From: Tupaia tana
Lineage: Eukaryota; Chordata; Mammalia; Scandentia; Tupaiidae
DNA length: 64,000 bases
Assembly (NCBI GenBank): GCA_026018925.1
Contig: JAKSZU010000032.1
Span: 1,612,001-1,676,000 of the forward strand
Direction: 5' to 3'
Shown here: positions 40,791-53,343 of the stretch, piece after piece
How positions within the stretch are numbered: position 1 is the stretch's first letter
How the letters are laid out: the number at the start of each line of letters is the position of its first letter
Position numbers and translations under genes: made by a program
The notes under the pieces: generated by a model
What the model was told of the DNA's origin: nothing
What the model saw: the letters and a program-made list of their open reading frames with translations, nothing else
Database searches by the model: none

Positions 40791-43140
40791 GGCGGACACC
40801 TGAAGCTCAACCCCAACCCGAACCTGACCCTGACGCTAACTCCACCCGTAACATAGAACAGAAAACTAACAGTAGCACTATACTTACTCCCTCAAACTAT
40901 GTTCAAACCTAACCTAACCTGAAGCCTAACACAAACCATAAACCTAACCCTTACCCTAGGCGGACACCTGAAGCTCAACACCAACCCTAACCTGACCATG
41001 ACCCTAACTACTTCCATAACACTGAACCGAAAACTAAGAGTAGCCCTCAACTTACTCACTCAAACTAAGTTCAAACCTAATCTAACCTGAAGCCTAAATC
41101 AAACCATAGACCTAACCCTAACCCTTGGGGGACACCTTAAGTTAGACCCCAACCCTAACCTGACCCTCACGCTAACTCCAACAATAACACTGAATAGAAA
41201 ACTAACAGTAGCCCTAAACTTACTCCCTCAAACTAAGTTCAAACCTAACCTAACCGGAAGCCTAACTCAAACCATTGACATAACCCTAACCCTAGGCAGA
41301 CACCTTAAGCTAAACTCCAAACATAACCTGACCCTCACGCTAACTCCAACCGTAACACTTAACCGATAAATAACAGTAGCCCTGAACTTACTCCCTCAAA
41401 CTAAGTTCAAACCTAACCCAACCGGAAGCCTAACTCAAACCATAGACATAACCCTAAACCTAGGCGGACACCTTATGCTTAACCCCAACCCTAACCTGAC
41501 CCTGACCCTAACTCCAACCGTAAGAGTTAACCGAAAACTAACAGTAGACCTAAACTTACTCCCTCAAACTAAGTTCAAACCTAACCCAACCTGAAGCCTA
41601 AATCAAACCATACACCTAACCCTAACCGTAGGCGGACACCTTAAGGTGAACCCCAACCCTACCTGACCCTCACGATAACTCCAACCGTAACACTGAAACG
41701 AAAATTAACAGTAGCCCTAAACTTACTCCCTCAAACGAAGTTCAAACCTAACCTAACCTGAAGCCTAAATCAAACCATACACCTAACCCTAACCCTAGGT
41801 GGACACCTTAAGCTCAACCCCAACCCTAACCTGACCCTGACCCTAACTCCAACCATAACACTTAACCGATAAATAACAGTAGCCCTGAACTTACTCCCTC
41901 AAACAAAGTTCAAACCTAACCCAACCGGAAGCCTAACTCAAACCATAGACATAACCCTAAACCTAGGCGGACACCTTATGCTTAACCCCCACCCTAACCT
42001 GACCCTGACCCTAACTACAACCGTAAGAGTTAACCGAAAACTAACAGTAGACCTAAACTTACTCCCTCAAACTAAGTTCAAACCTAACCTAACCTGAAGC
42101 CTAAATCAAACCATACACATAATCCTAACCCTAGGCGAACATCTTAAGCTCAACCGCAACACTAACCTGACCCTGACACTAACTTCAACCGTAACACTGA
42201 ACCGAAAACTAACAGTAGCCCTAAACTTACTCCCTCAAACTAAGTTCAAACCTCACCTAACCTGAAGCCTAAATCAAACCATACACCTAACCCTAACCCT
42301 AGGGGGACACTTTAAGCTCAACCCCAACCCTAACCTGACCCTCACGCTAACTCCAACCGTAACAGTTAACCGAAAACTAACAGTAGCCCTAAACTTACTC
42401 CCGAAAACTAAGTTAAAACCTAACCTAACCTGAAGCCTAAATCAAACCATACACCTAACCCTAATCCTAGGCGGACACATTAAGCTCAACCCCAACCCTA
42501 ACCGGACCCTCACGCTAACTCCAACCGTAACGCTGAACCGAAAACTAACAGTAGCCCTAAACTTACTCCCTCAAACTAAGTTCAAACCTAACCTAACCTG
42601 AAGCCTAACTCAAACCATACACCTAACCCTAACTGTAGGCGACACCTTAAGCTCAACTCCAACCCTAACCTGACCCTGATGCTAATCCAACCGTAACACT
42701 GAACCGAAAACTAACAGTAGCCCTAAACTTATTCCCTCAAACTAAGTTCAAACGTAACCTAACCTGAAGCCTAACACAAACCATAGACCTAACCCTAACC
42801 CTAGGCGGACACCTGAAGCTCAACCCTAACTCGAACCTGACCCTGACGCTAACTCCAACCGTAACAGTTAACCGAAAACTAACAGTAGCGCTAAACTTAC
42901 TCCCTCAAACTAAGTTCAAACCTAACCTAACCTGAAGCCTAAATCAAACCATACACCTAACCCTAACCCTACGCAGACACCTTAAGCTCAACTCCAACCC
43001 TAACCTGGCCCTCACGCTAACTCCAACCTTTCCACTGAACCGAAAACTAACAGTAGCCCTAAACTTACTCACTCAAACTAAGTTCATTCGTAACCTAACA
43101 TGAAGCCTAAATCAAACCATACACCTGAACCTAACCATAG
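40791..43140 (+). repeat. Block C, diverged relative of the 2,013-bp tandem pair
   Basis: Landmarks lie 8,900 bp upstream of those in the first 2,013-bp unit: 40791/49691, 41631/50531 ('ttaaggtgaacc', with one base lost in 'ccctacctgacc') and 41798/50698. It then carries an internal duplication of about three monomers (the 'cccaaccggaagcc' to 'ttatgcttaa' junction near 41420 and again near 41920) that the later units lack. Right of this the shared marks return: 'gatgctaatcc' (about 42678), 'ctcgaacctg' (about 42830) and 'acctggccctc' (about 43003). Confidence 0.8.
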
Positions 43141-43679
43141 GACGACACCTTAAACTCAACCCCAACCCTAACCTGACCCTGACGCTAACTCGAACCGTAA
43201 CAGTAAACCGAAAACTAACAGTAGCCCTAAACTTACTCCCTCAAACTAAGTTCAAACCTAACCTCACCTGAAGCCTAAATCAAACCATACACCTGAACCT
43301 AACCATAGGACGACACCTTAAACTCAACCCCAACCCTAACCTGACCCTGACGCTATCTCCAACCGTAACACTGAACCGAAAACTAAGAGTAGCTCTAAAC
43401 TTACTCACACAAATAAGTTCAAACCTAACCTAACCTGAAGCCTAAATCAAACCATACACCTAACCCTAACCCTAGGGGGACACATTAAGCTCAACCCCAA
43501 CACTAACCTTACCTTCACGCTAACTCCAACTGTAACACTGAACCGAAAACTAACAGTAGCCCTACACTTACTCCCTCAAACTAAGTTCAAACCTAACCTA
43601 ACCTGAAGCCTAACTCAAACCATAGACCTAACCCTAACCCTTGGAAGTCACCTGAAGCTCAACCCCAACCCCAACCTGA
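43141..43679 (+). repeat. Ordinary satellite monomers
   Basis: These include two adjacent near-copies of a monomer start with 'accataggacgac' (about 43133 and 43301), a local one-monomer duplication. Nothing else was seen. Confidence 0.75.
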
Positions 43680-44760
43680 CCCTGACGCTATCTCCAACCG
43701 TAACACTGAACCGAAAACTAAGAGTAGGCTTTAACTTACTCCCTCAAACTAAGTTCAAACCTAACCTAACGTGAAGCCTAAATCAAACGTTAAACCTAAC
43801 CCTAACCCTAGGGGGACACCTTAACTCAACCCCAACCCTAACCTGACCCTCATGATAACTCCAACCATAACACTGAACCCAAAACTAACAGTAGCCCTAA
43901 ACTTACTCCCTCAAACTAAGTTCAAACCTAACCTAACCTGAAGCCTAAATCAAACCATACACCTTAACCTAACCCTAGGCGGACACCTTAAACTCAAACC
44001 CAACCCTAACCTGACCCTGACGCTATCTCCAACCGTAACACTGAACCGAAAACTAAGAGTAGCTCTAAACTTACTCACAGAAACTAAGTTCAAACGTAAC
44101 CTATCTTGAAGCCTAACTCAAACCACAGACCTAACCCTAACCCTAGGCGGATACCTTAAGCTCAACCCCAACCCTAACCTGACCCTGACGCTAACTCCAA
44201 CTGTAACACTGAATCGAAAACTAACAGTAGGCCTAAACTTACTCACTCAAACTAAGTTCAAAGGTAACCTAACCTGAAGCCTAAATCAAACCATAGACAT
44301 AACCCTAACCCTAGGCAGACACCTTATGCTTAACCCCCACCCTAACCTGACCCTGACGCTTACTCCAACCGTAACAGTTAACCGAAAACTAACAGTAGCC
44401 CTAAACTTACTCCCGAATACTAAGTTCAAACCTAACCTAACCTGAAGCCTAAATCAAACCATACACCTAACCCTAACCCTAGGCGGACACCTTAAGCTCA
44501 ACCCCACTCCTAACCTGACCCTCACGCTAACTCCAACCATAACACTGAAGCCAAAACTAACAGTAGCCCTAAAGTTACTCCCTCAAACTAAGTTCAAACC
44601 TAACCTAACCTGGAGCCTAAATCAAACCATACAACTGAACCTAACCCTAGGCGGACACCTTAAACTAAACCCCAACCCTACCCTGACCCTGACGTTAACT
44701 CGAAACCGTAACAGTTAACCGAAAAGTAACAGTAGCCCTAAACTTATTCTCTCAAAGTAA
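43680..44760 (+). repeat. Block D, copy 1
   Basis: This aligns with about 56440-57519 at an offset of 12,758-12,759 bp. The shared marks are 'aatcaaacgtta' (about 43780), 'agctctaaac' with 'ctcacagaaac' (44061), 'cctatcttgaag', 'ctcccgaatac' and 'actgaagccaaaac'. The 1-bp offset change is a base lost in 'ccttaactcaac' at about 43820. Confidence 0.82.
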
Positions 44761-47700
44761 GTTCAAACCTAACCTAACATGAAGCCTAAATGAAACAATA
44801 GACCTAACCCTAACCCTAGGTGTACACCTTAAGCTCAACTCCAACCCTAAACTGACCCTCACGCTAACTCTAAACTTAACACTGGAACGAAAACTAATAG
44901 TAGCCCTAAACTTACTCACTCAAACTAAGTTCAAACGTAACCTAACCTGATGCCTAAATCAAACCATAGAACTAACTCTAACCCTAGGCGGACACCTTAT
45001 GCTTAACCCCCACCCTAACCTGACCCTGACGCTTACTCCAACCCTAACAGTTAAACGAAAACTAACAGTAGCCCTAAACTTACTACCTCAAACTAAGTTC
45101 AAACCTAACCTAACCTGAAGCCTAAACCAAACCATAAACCTAACCCTAAACCTAGGCGGACACCGTAAGCTCAACCCCAACCCTAACCTGACCCTGACGA
45201 TAACTCCAACCGTAACACTGAACCGAAAACTAACAGTAGCCCTAAACTTACTCCCTCAAACTAAGTTCAAACCTAACATAATTTGAAGCCTAACTCAAAC
45301 CATAGACCTAACCCTAATCCTAGGCGGAAAACTCAAGCTTAACCCCAACCCTAACCTAACCTTGACGCTAACTCCAATCATAATACTGAACCGAAAAGTA
45401 ACAGTAGCCCTAAACTTACTCCCTCAAACTAAGTTCAAACCTAACCTAACATGAAGCCTAAAACAAACCATACCCCTAACCCTAACCGTAGGCAGACACC
45501 TTAAACTCAACCCCAAACCTAACCTGACCCTGACGCTTATTCCAACCGTAACAGTTAACCGAAAACTAACAGTAGCCCTAAACTTATTCACTCAAACTAA
45601 GTTCAAACCTAACCTAACCTGAAGCCTAAATCAAGCCATACACCTAACCCTAACCCTAGGAAGACACCTTAAGCTGAACCCCAAGCCTAACCTGACCCTC
45701 ACGCTAACTCCAACAGTAACACTGAACCGAAAACTAAGAGTAGCCCTAAACTTACTCCCTCAAACTAAGTTCAAACCTAACATAACCTGAAGTCTAACTC
45801 AAATCACATACCTAATCCTAAACCTAGGCAGACACCCGAAGCTCAACCCCAATCCTAACCAGACCGTGACGCTATCTACAACCGTATCACTGAACCGAAA
45901 ACTTACAGTAGCCCTAAACTTACTCCCTCAAACTAAGTTCAAACCTAACCTAACCTGAAGCCTAAATCAAACCATACACCTAACCCTAACCCTAGGCGGA
46001 CACCTTAAGCTCTACCCCAACCCTAACCTGACCCTGACGCTAACTCCAACCGTAACACTGAACCGAAAACTAACAGCAGCCCTAAACTAACTCCCTCAAA
46101 CTAAGTTCATACCAAACCTAACCTGAAGCCTAAATCAAATCATACACCTTAGCCTAACCCTAGGAGGACACCTTAAACTCAACCCCAAACCTACCCTGAC
46201 CCTGACGCTAACTCGAACCGTAACAGTAAACCGAAAACTAACAGTAGCCCTAAACTTACTCCCTCAAACTTAGTTCAATCCTAACCTAAGCTGAAGCATA
46301 AATCATACCATACACCTAACCCTAACCCTTGGCGGACATCTTAAGCTCAACCCCAACCCTAACCTAACCCTCACGATAACTCGAACCGTAACACTGAACC
46401 GAAAAATAACAGAAGACCTAAAATTACTCCCTCAAACTAAGTTCAAACCTAACCTAACCTGAAGCCTAACTCAAACCATAGACCTAACCCTAAACTTAGG
46501 TGGACACCTGAAGCTCAACCCCAACCCTAACCTGACCCTGACGCTATCTCCAACCGTAACACTGAACCGAAAACTAACAGAAGCCCTAAAATTACTCCCT
46601 CCAAATAAGTTCAAACCTAACCTAACATGAAGCCTAACTCAAACCACAGACCTAACCCTACCCCTAGGCGGACACCTTAAGCTCAACTCCAACCCTAACC
46701 TGACCCTCACGCTAACTCCAACCATAACACTGAACTGAAAACTAAGAGTAGCCCTATACTTACTCACTCAAACTAAGTTCAAACGTAACCTAACCAGAAG
46801 CCTAAATGAAACCATAGACCTAACCCTAACACTTGGCGGACACCTTATGCTTAACCCTCACCCTAACCTGACCCTGACACTTACTCCAACCGTAACAGTT
46901 AAATGAAAACGAACAGTAGCCCTAAACTTACTACCTCAAACTAAGTTCAAACCGAACCTAACCTGAAGCCTAAACCAAATCATACACCTAACCCTAACCC
47001 TAGGCGGACACCTGAAACTCAACCACAACCCTAACCAGACCCTGACGCTATCTCCAACCGTAACACTGAACCGAAAACTAACAGTAGCCCTAAACTTACT
47101 CCCTCAAACTAAGTTCAAACCTAACCTAACCTGAAGACTAACTCAAACCATAGACCTAAACCTAACCCTAGGCGGACACCTGAATCTCAACCCCAATCCT
47201 AACCTGACCCTGAAGCTATCTCCAACCGTAACACTGAACCGAAAACTAACAGTAGGCTTAAACTTACTCCCTCAAACTAAGTTCAAACCTAACCTAACCT
47301 GATGCCTAAATAAAACCGTAAACCTAACCTTAACCCTAGGGGGACACCTTAAGCTCAACCCCAACCCTAACCTGACCCTCACGCTAACTCCAAACATAAC
47401 ACTGAACCGAAAACTAACAGTAGCCCTAAACTTACTCCCTCAAACTAAGTTCAAACCTAACCTAACCTGAAGCCTAAATCAAACCATACACCTGAACCTA
47501 ACCCTATTGCGGACACCTTAAACTCAACCCCAACACTACCCTGACCCTGACGCTAACTCGAACCGTAACAGTTAACCAAAAACTAACAGTAGCCCTAAAC
47601 TGACTCTGTCAAACTAAGTCCAAACCTAACCTAACCTGAAGCCTAAATCAAACCATACACTTAACCCTAACCCTAGGGAGACACCTTAAGCTCAACCCCA

Positions 47701-49317
47701 ACCCAAACCTGACCCTCACGCTAACTCCAAAGTTAACACTGAACCGAAAACTAACAGTAGTCCTAAACTTACTCCCTCAAACTAAGTTCAAACCTAACCT
47801 AACCTGAAGCCTAACTCAAACCATAGACCTAACCCTAACCTAGGCGGACATCTGAAGCTGAACCCCAACCCAAACCTGACCCTGACGCTATCTCCAACCG
47901 TAACACTGAACCGAAAACTAACAGTAGCCCTAAACTTACTCACACAAACTAAGTTCAAACGTAACCTAACCTGAAGCCTAACTCAAACCATAGACTTAAC
48001 CCTAACCCTAAGCGGACACCTTAAGCTCAACTCCAACCCTAACCTGGCCCTCACGCTAACTCCAACCTTAACACTCAACCGAAAACTAACAGTAGCCCTA
48101 AACTTACTCACTCAAACTAAGTTCAAACGTAACCTAACTTGAAGCCTACATCAAACCATACACCTAATCCTAAACCTAGGCGGACACCTTATGCTTAACC
48201 CCCACCCTAACCTGACCCTGACCCTAACTCCAACCGTAACAGTTAACTGAAAACTAACAGTAGACCTAAACTTAATCCCTCAAACTAAGTTCAAACCTAA
48301 CCTAACCTGATGCCTAAATCAAACCACACACCTAACCCTAAACCTACGCGGACAATTTAAACTCAACCCCAACTCTACCGTGACCCTGATGCTAACTCGA
48401 ACCGTAACAGTTAACCGAAAACTAACAGTAGCCCTAAACTTACTCCCTCAAACTAAGTTCAAACCTAACCTAACCTGAAGCCTAACTCAAACCATAAACC
48501 TAACCCTAACCCTAGGCGGACACCTGAAGCTCAACACCAATCCTATCCTGACCCTGACGATAACTCCAACCGTAACACTGAACCGAAAAATAACAGTAGC
48601 CCTAAACTTACTCCCTCAAACTAAGTTCAAACCTAACCTAACCTGAAGCCTAACTCAAACCATAGACCTAACCCTAACCCTAGGCGGACACCTGAAGCTC
48701 AACCCCAACCCTAACCTGACCCTGACGCTATCTCCAACCGTAACACTGAACCGAAAACTAACAGTAGGCTTAAACTTACTCCCTCAAACTAAGTTCAAAC
48801 CTAACCTAACCTGATGCCTAAATCAAACCATCAACCTGACCCTAACCCTAGGGGGACACCTTAAGCTCAACCCCAACCCTAACCTGACCCTCACGCTAAC
48901 TCCAACCATAACACTGAACCGAAAACTAACAGTAGCCCTAAACTTACTCCCTCAAACTAAGTTCAAACCTAACTTAACCTGAAGCCTAAATCAAACCATA
49001 CACCTGAAGCTAACCCTAGACAGACACCTTAAACTCAACCCCAAACCTACCCTGACCCTGACGCTAACTCGAACCGTAACAGTTAACCGAAAACTAACAG
49101 TAGCCCTAAACTTACTCTCTCAAACTAAGTTCAAACCTAACCTAACCTGAAGCCTAAATCAAACCATACACCTAACCCTAACCCTAGGGGGACACCTTAA
49201 GCTCAACCCCAACCCTAACCTTAACCTCACGCTAACTCCAACCGTAACACTGAACCGAAAACTAACAGTAGGCTTAAACTTACTCCCTCAAACTAAGTTC
49301 AAACCTAACCTAACCTG
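44761..49317 (+). repeat. Satellite monomers with older long-range relatives
   Basis: About 27 monomers. The piece 45827-46600 resembles 53885-54700 ('atctacaacc', 'caccttagcc' at 46150 and 54371). The piece 47000-48180 resembles the 'ctgaagctat', 'ccaaacataac', 'ctgaagctgaacc' and 'acctggccctc' series of 24365-25036, 26537-27208 and 30226-30561. The piece 48515-49190 resembles 55228-55900 ('caacaccaatcc'). The stretch 44800-46900 has more private substitutions than most of the window. No gene was seen. Confidence 0.75.
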
Positions 49318-51330
49318 ATGCCTAAATCAAACCATCAACCTAACCCTAACCCTAGGGGGACACCTTAAGCTCAACCCAAACCCTAACCAGACCCTCACGC
49401 TAACTCCAACCATAACACTGAACCGAAAACTAACAGTAGCCCTAAACTTACTCCCTCAAACTAAGTTCAAACCTCATCTAACCTGAAGCCTAAATCAAAC
49501 CATACAACTAACCCTAACCCTAGGGGGACACTTTAAGCTCAACCCCAAACCTAACCTGACCCTCACGCTAACTCCAACCGTAACAGTTAACCGAAAACTA
49601 ACAGTAGCCCTAAACTTACTCCCGAAAACTGAGTTCAAACCTAACCTAACCTGAAGCCTAAATCAAACCATACACCTAACCCTAACCCTAGGCGGACACC
49701 TGAAGCTCAATCCCAACCCAAACCTGACCCTGACGCTAACTCCAACCGTAACACAGAACAGAAAACTAACAGTAGCACTATACTTACTCCCTCAAACTAT
49801 GTTCAAACCTAACCTAACCTGAAGCCTAACTCAAACCATAAACCTAACCCTAACCCTAGGCGGACACCTGAAGCTCAACACCAACCCTAACCTGACCCTG
49901 ACCCTAACTCCTTCCGTAACACTGAACCGAAAACTAAGAGTAACCCTCAACTTACTCACTCAAACTAAGTTCAAACCTAATCTAACCTGAAGCCTAAATC
50001 AAACCATAGACCTAACCCTAACCCTTGGGGGACACCTTAAGTTCGACCCCAACCATAACCTGACCCTCACGCTAACTCCAACAATAACACTGAATAGAAA
50101 ACTAACAGTAGCCCTAAACTTACTCCCTCAAACTAAGTTCAAACCTAACCTAACCAGAAGCCTAACTCAAACCATTGACATAACCCTAACCCTAGGCAGA
50201 CACCTTAAGCTCAACTCCAACCATAACCTGACCCTCACGCTAACTCCAACCGTAACACTTAACCGATAAATAACAGTAGCCCTGAACTTACTCCCTCAAA
50301 CTAAGTTCAAACCTAACCCAACCGGAAGCATAACTCAAACCATAGACCTAACCCTAAACCAAGGCAGACACCTTAAGCTTAACCCCCACCCTAACCTGAC
50401 CCTGACCCTAACTCCAACCGTAAGAGTTAACCGAAAACTAACAGTAGACCTAAACTTACTCCCTCTAACTTAGTTCAAACCTAACCTAACCTGAAGCCTA
50501 AATCAAACCATACACCTAACGCTAACCGTAGGCGGACACCTTAAGGTGAACCCCAACCCTACCTGACCCTCACGATAACTCCAACCGTAACACTGAAACG
50601 AAAATTAACAGTAGCCCTAAACTTACTCCCTCAAACTAAGTTCAAACCTAACCTAACCTGAAGCCTAAATCAAACCATACACCTAACCCTAACACTAGGT
50701 GGACACCTTAAGCTCAACCCCAACCCTAACCTGACCCTGACCCTAACTCCAACCGTAACACTGAACCGAAAACTAACAGTAGCCCTAAACTTACTCCCTC
50801 AAACTAAGTTCAAACCTAACCTAACCTGAAGCCTAAATCAAACGATACACCTAACCCAACCCTAGGCGGACAATTTAAACTCAACGCCAACACTACCCTG
50901 ACCCTGACGCTAACTCGAACCGTAACAGTTAACCGAAAACTAACAGTGGCAATAAACTTACTCCCTCAAACTAAGTTCAAACCTAACCTAACCTGAAGCC
51001 TAAATCAAACCATACACCTAACCCTAACCGTAGGCGGACACCTTAAGCTCAACTCCAACCCTAACCTGACCCTGATGCTAATCCAACCGTAACACTGAAC
51101 CGAAAACTAACAGTAGCCCTAAACTTATTCCCTCAAACTAAGTTCAAATGTAACCTAACCTGAAGCCTAACACAAACCATAGACCTAACCCTAACCCTAG
51201 GCCGACACCTGAAGCTCAACCCAAACTCGAACCTGACCCTGACGCTAACTCCAACCGTAACAGTTAACCAAAAACTAACAGTAGCGCTAAACTTACTCCC
51301 TCAAACTAAGTTCAAACCTAACCTAACCTG
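49318..51330 (+). repeat. 2,013-bp tandem duplication, left unit
   Basis: The unit is twelve monomers minus three bases. The missing bases are three single-base deletions present in both units: 'ccctacctgacc' (about 50559), 'cacctaacccaacc' (about 50850) and 'gatgctaatcc' (about 51074). The next unit follows directly and differs by only a handful of substitutions by eye. The borders fall in a shared stretch and are uncertain by about 40 bp. Confidence 0.88.
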
Positions 51331-53343
51331 ATGCCTAAATCAAACCATCAACCTAACCCTAACCCTAGGGGGACACCTTAAGCTCAACCCAAACCCTAAC
51401 CAGACCCTCACGCTAACTCCAACCATAACACTGAACCGAAAACTAACAGTAGCCCTAAACTTACTCCCTCAAACTAAGTTCAAACCTCATCTAACCTGAA
51501 GCCTAAATCAAACCATACAACTAACCCTAACCCTAGGGGGACACTTTAAGCTCAACCCCAAACCTAACCTGACCCTCACGCTAACTCCAACCGTAACAGT
51601 TAACCGAAAACTAACAGTAGCCCTAAACTTACTCCCGAAAACTGAGTTCAAACCTAACCTAACCTGAAGCCTAAATCAAACCATACACCTAACCCTAACC
51701 CTAGGCGGACACCTGAAGCTCAATCCCAACCCAAACCTGACCCTGACGCTAACTCCAACCGTAACACAGAACAGAAAACTAACAGTAGCACTATACTTAC
51801 TCCCTCAAACTATGTTCAAACCTAACCTAACCTGAAGCCTAACTCAAACCATAAACCTAACCCTAACCCTAGGAGGACACCTGAAGCTCAACACCAACCC
51901 TAACCTGACCCTGACCCTAACTCCTTCCGTAACACTGAACCGAAAACTAAGAGTAGCCCTCAACTTACTCACTCAAACTAAGTTCAAACCTAATCTAACC
52001 TGAAGCCTAAATCAAACCATAGACCTAACCCTAACCCTTGGGGGACACCTTAAGTTCGACCCCAACCATAACCTGACCCTCACGCTAACTCCAACAATAA
52101 CACTGAATAGAAAACTAACAGTAGCCCTAAACTTACTCCCTCAAACTAAGTTCAAACCTAACCTAACCAGAAGCCTAACTCAAACCATTGACATAACCCT
52201 AACCCTAGGCAGACACCTTAAGCTCAACTCCAACCATAACCTGACCCTCACGCTAACTCCAACCGTAACACTTAACTGATAAATAACAGTAGCCCTGAAC
52301 TTACTCCCTCAAACTAAGTTCAAACCTAACCCAACCGGAAGCATAACTCAAACCATAGACCTAACCCTAAACCAAGGCAGACACCTTAAGCTTAACCCCC
52401 ACCCTAACCTGACCCTGACCCTAACTCCAACCGTAAGAGTTAACCGAAAACTAACAGTAGACCTAAACTTACTCCCTCAAACTTAGTTCAAACCTAACCT
52501 AACCTGAAGCCTAAATCAAACCATACACCTAACCCTAACCGTAGGCGGACACCTTAAGGTGAACCCCAACCCTACCTGACCCTCACGATAACTCCAACCG
52601 TAACACTGAAACGAAAATTGACAGTAGCCCTAAACTTACTCCCTCAAACTAAGTTCAAACCTAACCTAACCTGAAGCCTAAATCAAACCATACACCTAAC
52701 CCTAACACTAGGTGGACACCTTAAGCTGAACCCCAACCCTAACCTGACCCTGACCCTAACTCCAACCGTAACACTGAACCGAAAACTAACAGTAGCCCTA
52801 AACTTACTCCCTCAAACTAAGTTCAAACCTAACCTAACCTGAAGCCTAAATCAAACGATACACCTAACCCAACCCTAGGCGGACAATTTAAACTCAACGC
52901 CAACACTACCCTGACCCTGACGCTAACTCGAACCGTAACAGTTAACCGAAAACTAACAGTGGCAATAAACTTACTCCCTCAAACTAAGTTCAAACCTAAC
53001 CTAACCTGAAGCCTAAATCAAACCATACACCTAACCCTAACCGTAGGCGGACACCTTAAGCTCAACTCCAACCCTAACCTGACCCTGATGCTAATCCAAC
53101 CGTAACACTGAACCGAAAACTAACAGTAGCCCTAAACTTATTCCCTCAAACTAAGTTCAAACGTAACCTAACCTGAAGCCTAACACAAACCATAGACCTA
53201 ACCCTAACCCTAGGCCGACACCTGAAGCTCAACCCAAACTCGAACCTGACCCTGACGCTAACTCCAACCGTAACAGTTAACCGAAAACTAACAGTAGCGC
53301 TAAACTTACTCCCTCAAACTAAGTTCAAACCTAACCTAACCTG
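51331..53343 (+). repeat. 2,013-bp tandem duplication, right unit
   Basis: This repeats 49318-51330 at a constant offset of 2,013 bp (49522/51535). One visible difference is 'ccctcaaacttag' near 52483 against 'ccctctaacttag' near 50461. After 53343 the sequence returns to a 'cctgaagcct' tail where the left unit has 'cctgatgcct', marking the end of the duplicated piece. Confidence 0.88.

Larger units (their letters stand above)
35429..41450 (+). repeat. Segmental duplication B, copy 2 (about 6.0 kb)
   Basis: This is the homologue of 25367-31390. It lacks the monomer matching 26537 and the four monomers matching 28216-28887. It has an internal four-monomer duplication: the pair 'ggtggacaattt' / 'catcttaagc' at 39280/39448 is repeated at 39952/40120. 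The later 'catcttagctc' has lost one base, which explains the 1-bp offset change. Confidence 0.85.
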
